Positions 20,161-32,170 of a stretch of DNA of 64,000 nucleotides are shown piece by piece (within the stretch, counting starts at the first letter, position 1; each line of letters begins with the position of its first letter). The stretch is from contig NC_070575.1 in NCBI RefSeq assembly GCF_026914185.1, positions 3,712,501 to 3,776,500 on the forward strand, read 5' to 3'. The DNA comes from Puccinia triticina (Eukaryota; Basidiomycota; Pucciniomycetes; Pucciniales; Pucciniaceae). The position numbers and the translations under genes were made by a program. The notes below the pieces were generated by a model. It had not been told where the DNA came from. It saw only the letters and a program-made list of their open reading frames with translations, and made no database searches.

Positions 20161-20432
20161 TGGATAGAACACAGTGCTTTGTGAGCGCTTTTGAGTGAGC
20201 GCGAATTGGAGTCGAGAGTTATGTACAACCCCTGAGTTTGACCCTGTTTGACCCTATCCCCCCTTGGTGGAATTGACCCACTCCATGTCCAAGCCGTTTG
20301 AGATGCTGTCCAGGTGGCAAATCGGCCTGCCCTAAGTACTATTCCTTGCCACAAGTGGGATGCGCTCAGGCAAATCTTTAATCATAACATCATCCTGCCT
20401 CCTTCCTTGAGTCCAGAGACATCTTTCTAAAA

Positions 20433-21512
20433 ATGGCTTCAAAGCTTCTTTCCTGCCTTATCATTGCTGCGTCTTATCATCTTATCATTTCTCCATTCCC
20501 TCTTCCTCCAGTTCCGGAAGATGTGGTGGACATCCCTAGGCCCAGTACATCTCCTGATCATCAGCTTCCAGAAATTTTTGACCACAACACCTATGAACAT
20601 TTTCCTCCTTGTGAAAAGTTCCTCGGAGGATCGGAGGAGATGGCGGAAGCAAAAGTCAGGCTCGGTAAACCGCCTAATGATTTCTTTACTCCGAGGACTC
20701 CGAAGAACTATGTGGCAACCCACGTAACACGTTGGATTCTAGACCCCACGACCCAGTACCCCATTTTATCCTCCGAATCCCAAGAACAATGGAAAGATGT
20801 TGGTGTCATTTACAAGAGCCTCAATGATCAAGACCGATTAGATGTGAGAAAATACTTGATAAACAACGGCATCGTGGGTTCAGTGGAAGACGTAATCAAT
20901 GTCAAACGTTTCGAATGGCTTATGGCGCGTGCTAACTGGCCGGTCTGGTGGAACGGAGAGCTCATTCGGGCGTTGGATAGTCAAAACCGTCTGCTGCTTC
21001 ATGAAGACGTGTGCCTAAGCCGAATTGGTGACATTCTTCAATTCGAAAGAGAAGAAGGCAGTTTCAAATCCAAAGTTTCATTGTCAGGTGTATCCAAGAT
21101 GTTCACAAACCTGGACAACGTTTTTCTGCTATATCTTCGCAATACCATTCAGAGAACGGATGGACGGGACCGGTTACTCCTCTCTTTATTGGACCAAAGC
21201 AACACAAACGTTCACGGAATGAAGTTGCTGTTTCAAGAACGAATGTTAGAATTGTCGAACGCGGCCGTATCGGTGGTCCACCCAATGCCAGATCCAAAGA
21301 AAGAAATAGTACTAATGTCAGATAAAACAGAAGAAACAATAATACGAGTTTTGTGCGTCGCTCATGGCTTCGAGTACAATTCAAAAACCATAAAGTTTGG
21401 CTACAAAGCTCGACATATGCTGGACCTTATCCTCTCACAAAATAACTGGAAGGCTGCCGGTGAACTACTCGAAAGGTTACATAGCCTTTATTTCCCAGAT
21501 CACTCAAGTTGA
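20433..21512 (+). CDS. Predicted secreted protein, effector candidate
   Basis: A 359-residue single-exon ORF starting in good context (AAAAATGGC). The N-terminus MASKLLSCLIIAASYHLIIS has a basic residue followed by a hydrophobic core, typical of a signal peptide with cleavage likely around residues 20-30. The mature part is mixed alpha/beta, with only three further Cys. It has repeated W-x-V/E patterns and several helical stretches, no transmembrane segment, and no domain I recognise. It is the only intact ORF in the window without transposon features, which fits the repeat-embedded, lineage-specific secreted proteins common in rust genomes. A role in the host interaction is inferred from the signal peptide and context only. 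Confidence 0.7.
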   Translation: MASKLLSCLIIAASYHLIISPFPLPPVPEDVVDIPRPSTSPDHQLPEIFDHNTYEHFPPCEKFLGGSEEMAEAKVRLGKPPNDFFTPRTPKNYVATHVTRWILDPTTQYPILSSESQEQWKDVGVIYKSLNDQDRLDVRKYLINNGIVGSVEDVINVKRFEWLMARANWPVWWNGELIRALDSQNRLLLHEDVCLSRIGDILQFEREEGSFKSKVSLSGVSKMFTNLDNVFLLYLRNTIQRTDGRDRLLLSLLDQSNTNVHGMKLLFQERMLELSNAAVSVVHPMPDPKKEIVLMSDKTEETIIRVLCVAHGFEYNSKTIKFGYKARHMLDLILSQNNWKAAGELLERLHSLYFPDHSS

Positions 21513-24500
21513 CACGTGTGACGTGGCAGAAAGATTTTTTTTATCTAAGGATGGGCAAATACTGATAAATATGTAGTGCTTCCAATATCCCCAACTTTCA
21601 ATACATTGTTTTCTAGTATCTAATACACTGCAAAAAAAAACTTGGTCCCAGGATACTCAAGCCAAGGTGCCATTGTAACTCCACCTGAGTGCACAAGTGC
21701 CTTTTTTGGTACACTCACTGTTCAAGGTGCACAGTGACTGCCCATTGAAGCTTGGGTTGAGTCAAGCCTTGAGTAAGGCTGGTGTAAAACCACAAGCTTC
21801 CTCAGAGTTACCACATGTCAACTGCTCACAGTTGACACAGTTTTTTTTTTTGCAGTGATAGCCACATTTCTCAACACATTCTTTAAGATCAAAATTCAAC
21901 TCTTCAAAATAAAGGAAAGGTTTTCCTGCCCAGAATGTTAGATATGATTTTTGATTGCAAACTTCACACAGCATTTGAATTTTGGTTCCCTTTGAGGCCT
22001 CAATAAAAAATCACATGCCACTTTCCTAGCATCCACCCTTGTCTCTGTAAGCCTGCTCGGTAAGGCCGATTTACAGAGTATGTAGCCCAAATTCCACCCC
22101 CGTGCACCCTCTTTAGGGCTCTTTAACAAACTGATCTTCAAGAGGGTAGGTCCCACTTGCTACATTTACCAAAGGCTACAGAGCCACTGTAAAGACCATC
22201 CTAACAAGCCTACCAACCACCCTTGCCAAACCACAAGTACTACAAACACGCAATGGCCACCCCCTCTCCCCAAGAAGATACACTGGATATCATCCCTGAT
22301 ACAACAATACAAAAGAAAAAAAAATAGGGCTAAAATGGCTTCCTTGTGAGAAATAGCAGCTTTCAATCTCTTGGATCAATGTAAGCAAACAAGCTGAATT
22401 TGCAGCAAATCAGTTGTGCAACAAATTTTTTCAAAAGGTTGAAAGGACTTCAACACCCACTCCAAGACTCATTACTGGAATCAAACTCAAATAAAAGCTT
22501 AGGAAGCATCTTGAGTATCAGATGTATGATGATATTGTTTTCTAATGCCGCCCTGTCAGATGGTCCGCTATAAATACTGCTACACTGAAATTTTCAGCCA
22601 TTTACAGCACAAATGAGCACAATCCTCCTAGTGGAACTATCCCAGAAGATTGGCTTCAAGCAGCAATGCCAAACTATCAAGATCAGAGCAAAGGGGCTGC
22701 TTTCAATGCCCTCTTGGCATGACAAAATCTCTGCTCTGCTTCAAAATGGCAAAACAACTCCCAAGTGAGTCTGCCATTGCTGTATTAAGCATCAGCCAGC
22801 CTCCCACTCAGCTCCTTTCCATCTGCCCCAGATCCAAGTAATACTTCTGTACCTCAGATTTCAATTGGAGCTGGTCTTATCTTTTCAATCCCAGTCATTC
22901 TCCTTGTAATAATGTTGGAAATAAAGGAAAACTTTGGAATAGCCTCTACCAGTTGCATCCCGCAGTAAGGCCAACTTGGGGTCAGGGTGTAAATGTGTTG
23001 GGCCAACACAAAAATGACCCAAGACCTGTTGGGTTGCAGGTTAGGTTTGGGCACATTTTGAAGGAAAATCAAATGACCCAAACCCAAGCTGTTACCCAAC
23101 CCAACTTGTAAAAGTTTTGGGTCAGGTTTGGGCAGCCTATTTTCCACTTGGGTTGGCCCCAGACCCAACTACAATTCTTCCAACAGTGAAGTTGTTGGTT
23201 GTAGGTGTGAATCAACAAAATAAAGTGGTGTATTTCTGATAAGTAATATGACCAAGGGGATACACAAGAAAAGAAAAAAAGGAAGAAAAAAATATATATC
23301 TAAAGGTAAAGACAACACGAGATGAGGGAAACAAGAAAACACAAGTGGACAGCAAACAAAGAAAAACTACTGATGTGAGATGTCTATTGAACTTTAGACA
23401 GGATTTGACGAGTTGTTGAAAGGAAGTGAGACGCGGGTTAAGGCGCAAAGAACAAAGATTGGCTGAATGTTGGGAGGAAGGGAATTACACTGAAACAGCG
23501 AGATTAAACAATGAATATTGATGATGATGATAAAGATATGTTGACAAATGAAGATGTCAAATGTGGAGGAACAGGAGCGGAAAAATATGATGATGGAAAA
23601 TAAGTAAGATTTTCCGTTCCCCAAGAGGGAAAGTCATAAGATTGCAGAAGAGAGTGAGTTTATATAATCAAGAGGATAAAGAAGAAGGGATTGTGCCATA
23701 ATTCCGAGTGTAGGTGAAGACATGATGGACCAAGCAAGATGATGATGTCATTGAGACATGGACCAGAGTATGTTCCTGAGTCTTGAGGGATGTCACCTAG
23801 ATATCAACAGTTTGCACATAATAGGGTGGGTTGGCCCAAGACCTGTCAGGTTTTTCCATGACCCAAAACCAACCTGACACAAAGGATGGCATTGGGTTGG
23901 GTTTGGGTAGCATATTTTCCAATCTGCCCCAAACCAACCCAACCCAAAATAAACTTTGTGTTGGGTTTGGGCCCGGGCACTGTTTTTTGGCCTGAACTGA
24001 AAGAAATATGGCCTAGGGCCTGAGACTGAAGAACGGTGTGGTAGACGCTTTAGTTCTGGATGAAAAAATTCAAAAATTTCTAGTTTACATATGTAGTGTT
24101 ACATTACACCATCTTTTGATACACACACTCCCTTCAGTTTACATACACAGTTTTACAAAACTGCATGTATATAGCTTACATATATCTGAGTGTATATATG
24201 CGGCTACGTAGCAACCAGCCAGCCTCAGATGTGGCTGTGTAGCAACCACAAGCCACTTATTACAGTAACCTAGCAACCACAAGCCACATTAATAAAGCGG
24301 CATAGTAACCATGGGGCTGTGAAAGTCACTTAAGCAGACTACATAGCAATACAGAAAGCTGTGCAGGTCACTTGAGAAGACTTGATAGCAACCAGAGGGC
24401 TGTGTAAGCTGCATTTGTAACTAGATCACCAGCTAAATTTTCTCAGGTATACACTGCCACACTGTACATAGCTGTATTTGCACAGCATTTGTAAAGGCAC

Positions 24501-24667
24501 GCCAGCCAAAACCCCTCACGTACATAGACCATCAGCACAAATGCCCCACATTTTCCTACATATGGAGGGGCTCTCTCTTCCTTTTCCCCCATCAAAGGAA
24601 GGAGATCATTCCCCCCACAAGATTCAAATAAATTGTCACCCTCACACTCTCCGCCACATAATAAAAT
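21513..24667. other. Intergenic, repeat-derived, no gene seen
   Basis: AT-rich. Two stretches, 22960-23180 and 23815-24000, share GTTGGGTTTGGG and ACCCAAACC motifs and flank an unrelated 620-bp block (23193-23809) that begins TGTTGG and ends CAACA. The block could be a solo LTR, but no target duplication is visible. The repeated phrase TAGCAACCA occurs at 24200-24400. No ORF has coding character. Confidence 0.45.
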
Positions 24668-26083
24668 GGACTTACTTTGCGCACTGCGGAAAGCTCTTCG
24701 CGCACTGTGGGGGTCGTCGTCTTGACGTCCCGCCCCCAGTGCGCGCTTCTGCCACGGCTCTTCGCGCACTGCATTTTCCGCCAAAAAACGGCTTGCATTT
24801 CTTGAGATATTTTTTGATGAATCAATAGAATGACTTTTTATGATCCCCCTAAAAAATAATCAAGTCATTTAGGGGTCTCCTTGAGCCTAGAGAAAATTGA
24901 CATGAAAAAATCATATTTTAACGCGGCAGGGACCTGTAATATCGCTTCCTGTGCCCCAGTAGCCCCAAAAATTTCACAGTATGATGGCACATGTGCAAAT
25001 TCATGACCTGATAATTTTCAGAATTTTTCCCAGAGATATAAGGGGTGCGCGGCAGGCTTAGTAGGAAAATTACTGCTAACTGTATAGCTTTTTTTTTACA
25101 CACCCAAACAGTCCCAAAATTTCAGAAATGTTTTCATTGTGGATATTCTCCGCGCCATAAATTTCTTAGCAATAGTGTGTCATGATAACATGAGATGTAG
25201 TGCGGCGGGCTTAGTTGGAAAATGACTGCTAACTTATCTCATGTTTTAATGACACACTATTGCTAAGAGCTTTATGGCGCGGAGAATATGCAAAATTGAA
25301 ACATTCCTGAAAATTTCAGACTGTTTCAGCATGTGACAAAAAATCTATACATGTAGCCGCCATTTTCCTACTAAGCCCGCCGCGCACCCCTCATATCTCA
25401 TGTTATCATGACACACTATTGCCAAGAAATTTATGGCGCGGAGAATATCCACAATGCAAACATTTCTGAAATATTGGGACTGTTTGGGTGTGTAACAAAA
25501 AAGCTATACAGTTAGCAGTAATTTTCCTACTAAGCCTGCTGCGCACCCCTTATATCTCATTGCATAATGACACACTGTTGCTAGGAATTTCAGGGAATTA
25601 ATTTGAAGCATATTTCTCTGTGCTCTCAAAAATTTGTACCTTTTTTGTGTGTAACGAAAAAGTTATACATATACGCAAAATAGTAAACGCAATACTTATT
25701 TGGGCTAAAGGAAAGCTGGTGAAAATTCTGAAAATTATCAGGTCATGAATTTGCACATGTATCATGATACTGTGAAATTTTTGGGGCTACTGGGGCACAG
25801 GAAGCGGTATTACAGGTCCCTGCCGCGTTAAAATATGATTTTTTCATGTCAATTTTCTCTAGGCTCACGGAGACCCCTAAATGACTTGATTATTCTTTAG
25901 GAGGATCATAAAAAGTCATTCTAATGATTCATCAAAAAATATCTCAAGAAATGCAAGGCGTTTTTTGGGGGGAATGCACAGTGCGCGAAGAGCCGTGGCA
26001 AAAGCGCGCACTGGGGGCGGGACGTCGAGACGACGACCCCCACAGTGCGCGAAGAGTTTCTCGCAGTGCGCGAAGTAAGTCCG
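24668..26083. mobile_element. Non-autonomous Mutator-like foldback element
   Basis: 1,416 bp. Terminal inverted repeats of about 360 bp (24668-25027 and 25724-26083) begin GGACTTACTTYGCGCACTGC. A 9-bp target duplication TAATAAAAT lies at 24659-24667 and 26084-26092. Long TIRs plus a 9-bp TSD are the Mutator superfamily signature. No transposase is present. The interior is made of further inverted copies of a roughly 230-bp module (GGTGCGCGGCAGGCTTAG and its complement, GGCGCGGAGAATAT), so the whole element can fold back on itself. Confidence 0.85.
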
Positions 26084-26864
26084 TAATAAAATACTAGCTT
26101 TATATTTTGCAATACACAGTACATTGAGAGCCACCAGTGAGAAAAGTATTTGACTACACTAGACCAGTGTCTTCTTGCTTCCAGCCTAGCTGGGGTGTTG
26201 TCAGTCTTTGTCTTTCATAGAAGCAGGGGTTTCCCCACACATCCAAGTTTATTAAAGCCAGAGAAACACAGAAAAAAAGATCAAGGGTTCCCCCTACAAA
26301 TCAACCAAATTACAAAAAAAAAAATGCAAGGGTTCCCTCTTTCAAAAAAACCAATTACAAAAACAAGCCTTCTAAACACAAAATCCAAACATCACAAACT
26401 GGACCCACTATCCATCCCTGTCTAGCAGGGGTTAAAATAGTGGGTCATGGATGGCCCCCAGCGCGCCGCATTGAAGGCATTATGCAAAGGGGGGCCACCG
26501 AGTAGAGCCCCTCAAACTGTGCAAGTGCAACAGCGGAGGGGGTTGAGGACGAACCGCACGCTGGAAGTACAGCGGCAGAGGACGCCTGGGGGATTATCCA
26601 AACACACAAGGGCACCCCCTTTTATATGCGTTCCACCAGCAAGCTTTCCTCAACTCCGCCCTGCATGCTTCTTGACAACAACGCCACCGCCACACCCCTG
26701 ATGTATATCTGACGCGGCACTGACTACAACTCAACAGCTTCACCTTTTCCTTGATGTGAGTGCGGCGCGGCCATCCCACTCATTCAAAACTCACACCCTT
26801 CTGACCAGCAGCCAACCCCAAAAACCATCAGTAACAGCAACAACAGCAACACCCAAAAAAAGCC
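26084..26864. other. Upstream region of the ABC-transporter fragment
   Basis: GC content rises from about 26445. The open frame at 26447-26701 (rich in Pro, Arg and Gln) could encode a 5' exon or mitochondrial presequence for the ABC fragment, but nothing confirms it. CAACAGCAACAACAGC precedes the ATG at 26865. Confidence 0.35.
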
Positions 26865-28435
26865 ATGATCTCGGACCTCCGGCGACTCAACCCACTGGCC
26901 AGGCCAGATTCACAGATGCTGTCAATTGCCGGCGGCCTCCTGGCCATCTCATCGACCGTCATTCTGTCAAAGTCCTTCCTGTGGGGCCGGTTCATCGACA
27001 TGTTCACCAGCCCCAAACAGCTCAGCGCCTTCTTGAGCTCCCTGCCCACCGTTGTGGTAGACGGAAAAGTGAAAAATCAAACGTTTTTCCTCATACATAT
27101 ATTTACTCATCCTAGGCCTCAAGATACCACCAAATGGACCTCAGAAATGGATTCTACGGCCAATTTTACCCCTAGTCACCACTGGAAGCGTCACTGGAAC
27201 CCCGCTGGATTGGAAGTCACACCCTCTTGGACCCCCATGGACACGGCCAGCCCCAGTCATCAACCTGTCACAACCCTCAAGTCACCTTTCCCAGGTATAC
27301 GCATACTCAGCCCCAGCCAAACACATACTCTTTTCTATCCCTCTTATCTCCACTGCATATGCAGGGGACCAACCCCATTTCTTCTGTATTTGACATGTCC
27401 CCGCTTCATTTCTGCACTCCTTGCATTAGTCTGACACCACTCATGCACCCCTTGCATGAAGTACCTCTGTATTGACATGTCCCCGCTTTGTTTATGCACT
27501 CCCTGCATTAGTATGACATCATCTTTCATTTCTCACCCCACTTTCTGCCTGTATTTAATATCTTCTGACACCACTTGTATGCAGCCCACCAGCTAAAATC
27601 CCTCATCCAGGGTCCCCCTTGTAGCTAAAATCCCTCACATTTGTCTATATAAGGAGCTCTCTCCCCCAGTTGTTTTTCCCTCAGCTCAGTATTCCCCAGT
27701 TATTTACATACCACCCATAGCTTTACCTTTACCCTTATAAATACCCTTATAACACCTCATAACAGCCCTTACTTTGCAAATAACCACTGAGCTCACTCTC
27801 ATATCTCTCATATCTCTTGCTTAACATATCACGTGCCTGTCACAAGTTACCTGGTTCCTGGTTCAACTCCTGACTGAGACATATACCCTTCTCAGTCTAG
27901 ACACTCTTCTCAACTTTTTATATCACCCGCTCAAGGACCTGTGTTCAAACCCCACCGGAATCATCAAGTCAACTTTCACCCTTTCCGTCATCATAAACCC
28001 TCTCAACTCTCACATACCTGTCATTGAACAACTTCATCTGGAACTAGACCAGACCTATCACTTGATTAAAACTTGCCAAGCTTAGCTTGGTGGGTCTTGT
28101 TATCTGATAGTATAGAAGGGCAGAGTTTTGCACCTCCATCATCCCCTTCTCCATTCAGCAAAAGGGTTTCACGACCACTTTTGAGTCTTACACCGTTGTC
28201 GGCCTGCTCACCGGCCTGTTCCTTGTTGGCTCAGGCCCTAACAGTTTCCGAATCATCCTCATGCACATCACAGGCCAGCGGATCATCAACCGGCTCCACA
28301 GCGCCGCCTTCGCCTCTATCATGTGCGCCGACATCTCTTGGCAAGACCTTTGTGCCTCCTCCTCCTCCAACATAATCACCACCACCAGCAACAATAGCAT
28401 TCTCATCTCTCATGGCACCAGAGACCTGGTATCAG
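26865..28435 (+). pseudogene. ABCB half-transporter, N-terminal membrane-domain fragment
   Basis: Exon 1 (26865 to about 27063) reads ISDLRRLNPLARPDSQMLSI then GGLLAISSTVILSKSFLWGRFIDMFTSP, the first transmembrane helices of mitochondrial MDL1/ABCB10-type exporters. A later exon (about 28159-28435) reads YTVVGLLTGLFLVGSG, RIILMHITGQRIINRL then ASIMCADISW and GTRDLVS, matching the TM2-TM3 loop and the coupling region of the same family. The gene stops there: the remaining helices and the whole ATP-binding domain are absent, and JSN1-like sequence begins at the next base. The 1.1-kb gap between exons is far longer than the introns elsewhere here. It is not functional as a transporter. Confidence 0.7.
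27065..28158. other. Oversized intron or insertion inside the ABC fragment
   Basis: Contains an 84-bp tandem duplication (TTGACATGTCCCCGCTT at about 27390 and 27474). A promoter-like TCTATATAAGGAGCTCTC near 27645 is followed by CT-rich DNA resembling an LTR U3-R junction. A B-box-like GTTCAAACCCCACC lies near 27950. No ORF is recognised. A TE remnant is likely. Confidence 0.4.
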
Positions 28436-31127
28436 CCCCATCGAGAGCCTGCGTCTGCTGCCGGACAAAGTAAGTCGCTTTCTTCCCCTTTCCCCTTCAA
28501 CCAATACTAACTTCTTTATTTTGGGGTCACCAGGAATGCGGGTTCATCAACTTCCTGTCGATCCATGATGCAGTGCATGCCAAGGACCACATCGTGAACC
28601 AATTGGAGGACCAGATCAACCTCAAGAACGGGCCGACGTGCATCCGGATCGGCTTTGGCAAGCCCGAATCAGCCCCGCAAACGCCCGCAACCCTTCTGAC
28701 GACGCCGATTGGGAGTGCCCGAGCCGGCAGCAGCAGCGGAGGAGCAGGAGCAGGAGGAGGCTTGGTGAACGGGCTCTCGCAAGCGATGATGATGCTCTCC
28801 CTCACCAACATCCCCGGGCCCAATGGCATCGTCTCCTCCACCCAGATCAACAACCTCTGTCCCAGCCCTGCAGGCTTCACTAGCGTCGGCGGCGTCATGC
28901 TCGGCCCTAACGGCGACCCCGTCCTCCAGTCTAGCCCCACCCGCGCCCTCTGGGTCGGCAGCATCCCCTCTCAAACTACTACTAATCTGCTCATGGACAT
29001 CTTCTCTCCCTACGGCGCCATCGAATCAGTCCGTGTTCTGTCGCATAAGAATTGCGGATGTGAGTGCTCCCAACCTGCCAGCTGCTGTGTTTCTATCTCG
29101 TGCTGACTTGTTTTTCCAGTCATCAACTTTGAACATCTTGATGATGCCGTCCGCGCCCGCAAAGCTCTCAGTGGACGAGGGATCCTTGGCAGTGAAGTGG
29201 GCGCAGTCAAGATTGGTTACGCCAACGTTCCGGTCAAAGCCCCTGGCACCTTCTCGCCCTCGGGCCAACTCGACGGGCTGTCACAAGACCAGCAGCTGGC
29301 CCAGCAACAGCTTGCCTACGAGACCCTTGCCCGGATCAAAGGCGCCTCGGCCGTCTCGCTCGACCAGCATATCTTGAGTGGCAGCATCCAGGACTACTGC
29401 TCCAACCTGGCCATGAGCTTCATTCCCAATGGGATCCATGCGCTCAACGGGCTTCCCCTGGGCGGGAGCATCCCGAACACGGCTGCCGGCTTCGCGATGG
29501 TCGCTAACGAGTCCGGCGGCACCTCGCTCGACCGCAAAGCCGGCTCGACAACATGCACAGCCCCTCTGCCTCCGATGACGGAGATGCAACTCCTGCTGAA
29601 AGAGCTCTCTCTTGAGCCGATGACGGAAGATGAGAAGCAGCACCAGCAGTACGAGGAGAAGGACCAGCAGCTGGCGGCGGCCGAGTTCCGTCCGCCAGTG
29701 ACCTACTACACCACCGTCCCGCCGCCGACCAACCAGCTGGACCCGCACCGAAGACTGGTCAGTGCGGTCTCCGACCCGGCCCGATTGAGAGAAATCCGCA
29801 AACGGTTCGACTCCAACACGCTCAGCCAGGAAGAGATGGGCCTGGGCCAGATCGCGAGCGAGCTGCTCGAGCAGATCATCTACCTCTCCTCGGACTACAT
29901 CGGCCCAGAAGCTCTTCGAGAATGCTCGCACCCGATCAAGATGCTCATGCTCGAACGCTATGCGCCCCATCTGGCGATCATCGGCTGCCACAAGAACGGG
30001 ACCAGGGCGGCGCAGAAGATGATCAAATGTGCGAGCAGCGCCGAGGAGATGCGGCTGATCTCCCAGAACCTGCGTCCCTTCGGCCCCCCGCTCCTGCTCG
30101 ACTCTCTTGGCAACTACGTGATGCAATGCTGTCTGCGCTTCGGCGCGCCCTACATACAACGACTTTGTGTTTAATGCGATCGTCCATCGGTGTTGGGAGG
30201 TCGCCCAGACCCGCTTCGGCGCCCGCTCCGTCCGCACCTCCAAGCACGCCTTGCCGCTCGAAATCAAACGAGTCGCGATCGTGGTGATCCTAAACTCGAT
30301 CCCGCTGGCCACGAACCCGAACGGGACCTTACTGCTGACCTGGCTGCTCGACTCGTGGGGGCTCCCGGGGAGATATCGGCTGCTAGCCCCGCGCCTGCAT
30401 CTCGCCCACCTGTGCACCCACAAACTCGCCCCCGTCACCGTGCTCAGGATCATCAACCAGAACTTCGACCCCGCCGCCTCCACCATCCTGCTTGACGCCA
30501 TCTTCTCCGGCCCCAGGAAACAAGTGCTCGAGGAGATCCTCGCAGACCAAGCCCATGGCGTGGCCCTCATCTCCAAAACTCTCGCCGGACCCGCTGCCGC
30601 CCTCGAGGGCTCCCGGAGGCCCGCGATGGCCGAGAAGGTCAAAGACATGCTCGTCACCTTGCGCTTCCAGCACATCCCTGGTACGCTTCCCTCTCCCAGC
30701 CCCCCTCTTTTTTTGTTGTTCTGGCTGACCCGTGGGTTCTGGGACAGCGTACAAGAAGCTGGCCGAGGAGGTCGGCCTGCCCCCGATGACCAGCGCGGGG
30801 CCCAGTAGCAGTAGCAACGTGATGACGAGTGCGGGCGCAGGGGGAAGCACGCCGGTGCGCAGCGGGTCGGGCGTCGGCATGGGCAGCAAGGGCCGGACTC
30901 CTACGGCGGCGGGAGGCGACGGCGCTGGCACCCTGTGGTCCTCTTCCTCCGGCACGCCCTCGCCCAGCCCCGCGAAGACTATCAGAACCGCCGCTCGGAC
31001 CCCCGTCGCTGCTGTCGGCCCCAAATCGCCCCTCCTCTCGCCCGCCAAACCCGCGGATCACTTCCTTGTCGCCACTCCGTCTCCTGCTCCCGCGGCATCG
31101 CGCTCCCCCGGCCGCAAGTCTTCTTGA
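28436..31127 (+). pseudogene. JSN1: JSN1/PUF1-type RRM-Pumilio RNA-binding protein, truncated and frameshifted
   Basis: The JSN1/Puf1-Puf2 family binds mRNA 3' ends with two RRMs and a PUF domain and affects mRNA decay and localisation. Exons: 28436-28469, 28534-29059, 29120-30680, 30748-31127, with three GT-AG introns of 60-67 nt. RRM1 is cut at its start: only PIESLRLLPDK then ECGFINFLSIHDAV remain. RRM2 is complete (ALWVGSIPSQTTTNLLMDIF, CGFINFEHLDDAVRA across intron 2). The PUF region starts near QIASELLEQII and includes LGNYVMQCCLRFG and NPNGTLLLTWLLDS. A 4-base tandem duplication, TACATACA at 30151-30158, shifts the frame inside the PUF domain. Sequence on both sides is otherwise well conserved. 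The 5' end is replaced by ABC-transporter sequence. AATAAA lies near 31223. Confidence 0.82.
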
Positions 31128-31239
31128 CCTTATCTCTCCCACTGCTTCCTCCCTTCTCCACTCGGTCCTCCGCTGTCCTCGTTCATTACAAAAACTGCGC
31201 CTGGGATTTGTGATCCCGGTGGTGAATAAACTGGTCAAC

Positions 31240-32170
31240 ACATGTTCAATCATCATTAAATTTGTTTTTTACTGCCGTCTAACTGAAAATGATCTATTGT
31301 CCTCAACAATTAATTAATTTAGAATTTTGTTATACCAATCCTCAAACACTTGCGTTCACTGATTTGTTGAAAATCAATAAAAAAATCAACCCGCCTTCCG
31401 CAGAATGAATGGATCAAGTGGACAATTGAGCTATGTCCCCCATCCTTTGCAAAATCAATTCATTGATCCGTAGGTGGTGCTTGCATTGTGACCTGATTGA
31501 GATGAAGATGAGTGTGGGCTGTGCTCAATGTTTGTACAACTTTGAGTTTGAAGAAGCAAGTGGTGATAAGGAAAGGCTTGACATAATTTTTAATGACAGC
31601 AAACCATATAACTTTTTACATAAATACACAAACAACATGGGGAAAACTTCTTCATTGATTGTGGAGATTGCAGAATTGATTCTGGGTTTCCCAGTGGTTT
31701 TGGCAATTATATACTGTTGCAGCAACACAACTATTTTTCTTGAGACCCCGCAGCGGCGCAGCCGCCTTGGCCTCTAGTACTTCTCTAAATTCAGCCATAA
31801 GAGGTGCAAAACGCTTTTGGAGTCTCACAACGGTGAGCTGAAGAAGATCAGGAGCACAGAATGCTCAGGGACTCAGAACAGCAGATCAGAAATCTCCAGA
31901 TGAGCAGGTCTGACTACTATGGGCTTGAAACTAAGTGAAGTCTGTATTTCATATGGGAACAGAAGAAATACATGTGGGGAAAAGGGGCCTAAAGAGGGGC
32001 CTAGCTGACTATGGAACCCTGATGGAATGAAAAAGAAAAAATAGAAATAGGCCCTCTTCTGGGCATGGGGCAGAATTCTAAAATGAACCCAGCCTGTTTA
32101 CACACTGAACCTGTGAAGTGAGAAAAATGTGGATTTCAAGTAAGCAACATAATGACAAGAAATGAAAATT
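31240..32170. other. Intergenic, no gene seen
   Basis: AT-rich DNA with a weak 114-codon frame (31433-31777) that has no recognisable domain. It ends in the GC palindrome described at 31746. Confidence 0.4.
31746..31778 (-). repeat. GC-rich palindromic motif shared with 59930-59962
   Basis: Read on the minus strand: CTAGAGGCCAAGGCGGCTGC then GCCGCTGCGGGG. It recurs on the plus strand at 59930-59962 with two differences. It resembles a transposon terminus. Confidence 0.55.

Noticed and set aside
23193..23809. Solo Copia-type LTR (TGTTGG...CAACA)
   Set aside because: The ends look right, but the flanking five bases (GAAGT and GTTTG) do not match and no PBS or partner LTR is present. Left unresolved.
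29281..30675. 464-residue minus-strand frame across the JSN1-like gene
   Set aside because: Antisense shadow of a GC-rich coding region. The plus strand has PUF and RRM motifs and matching introns.
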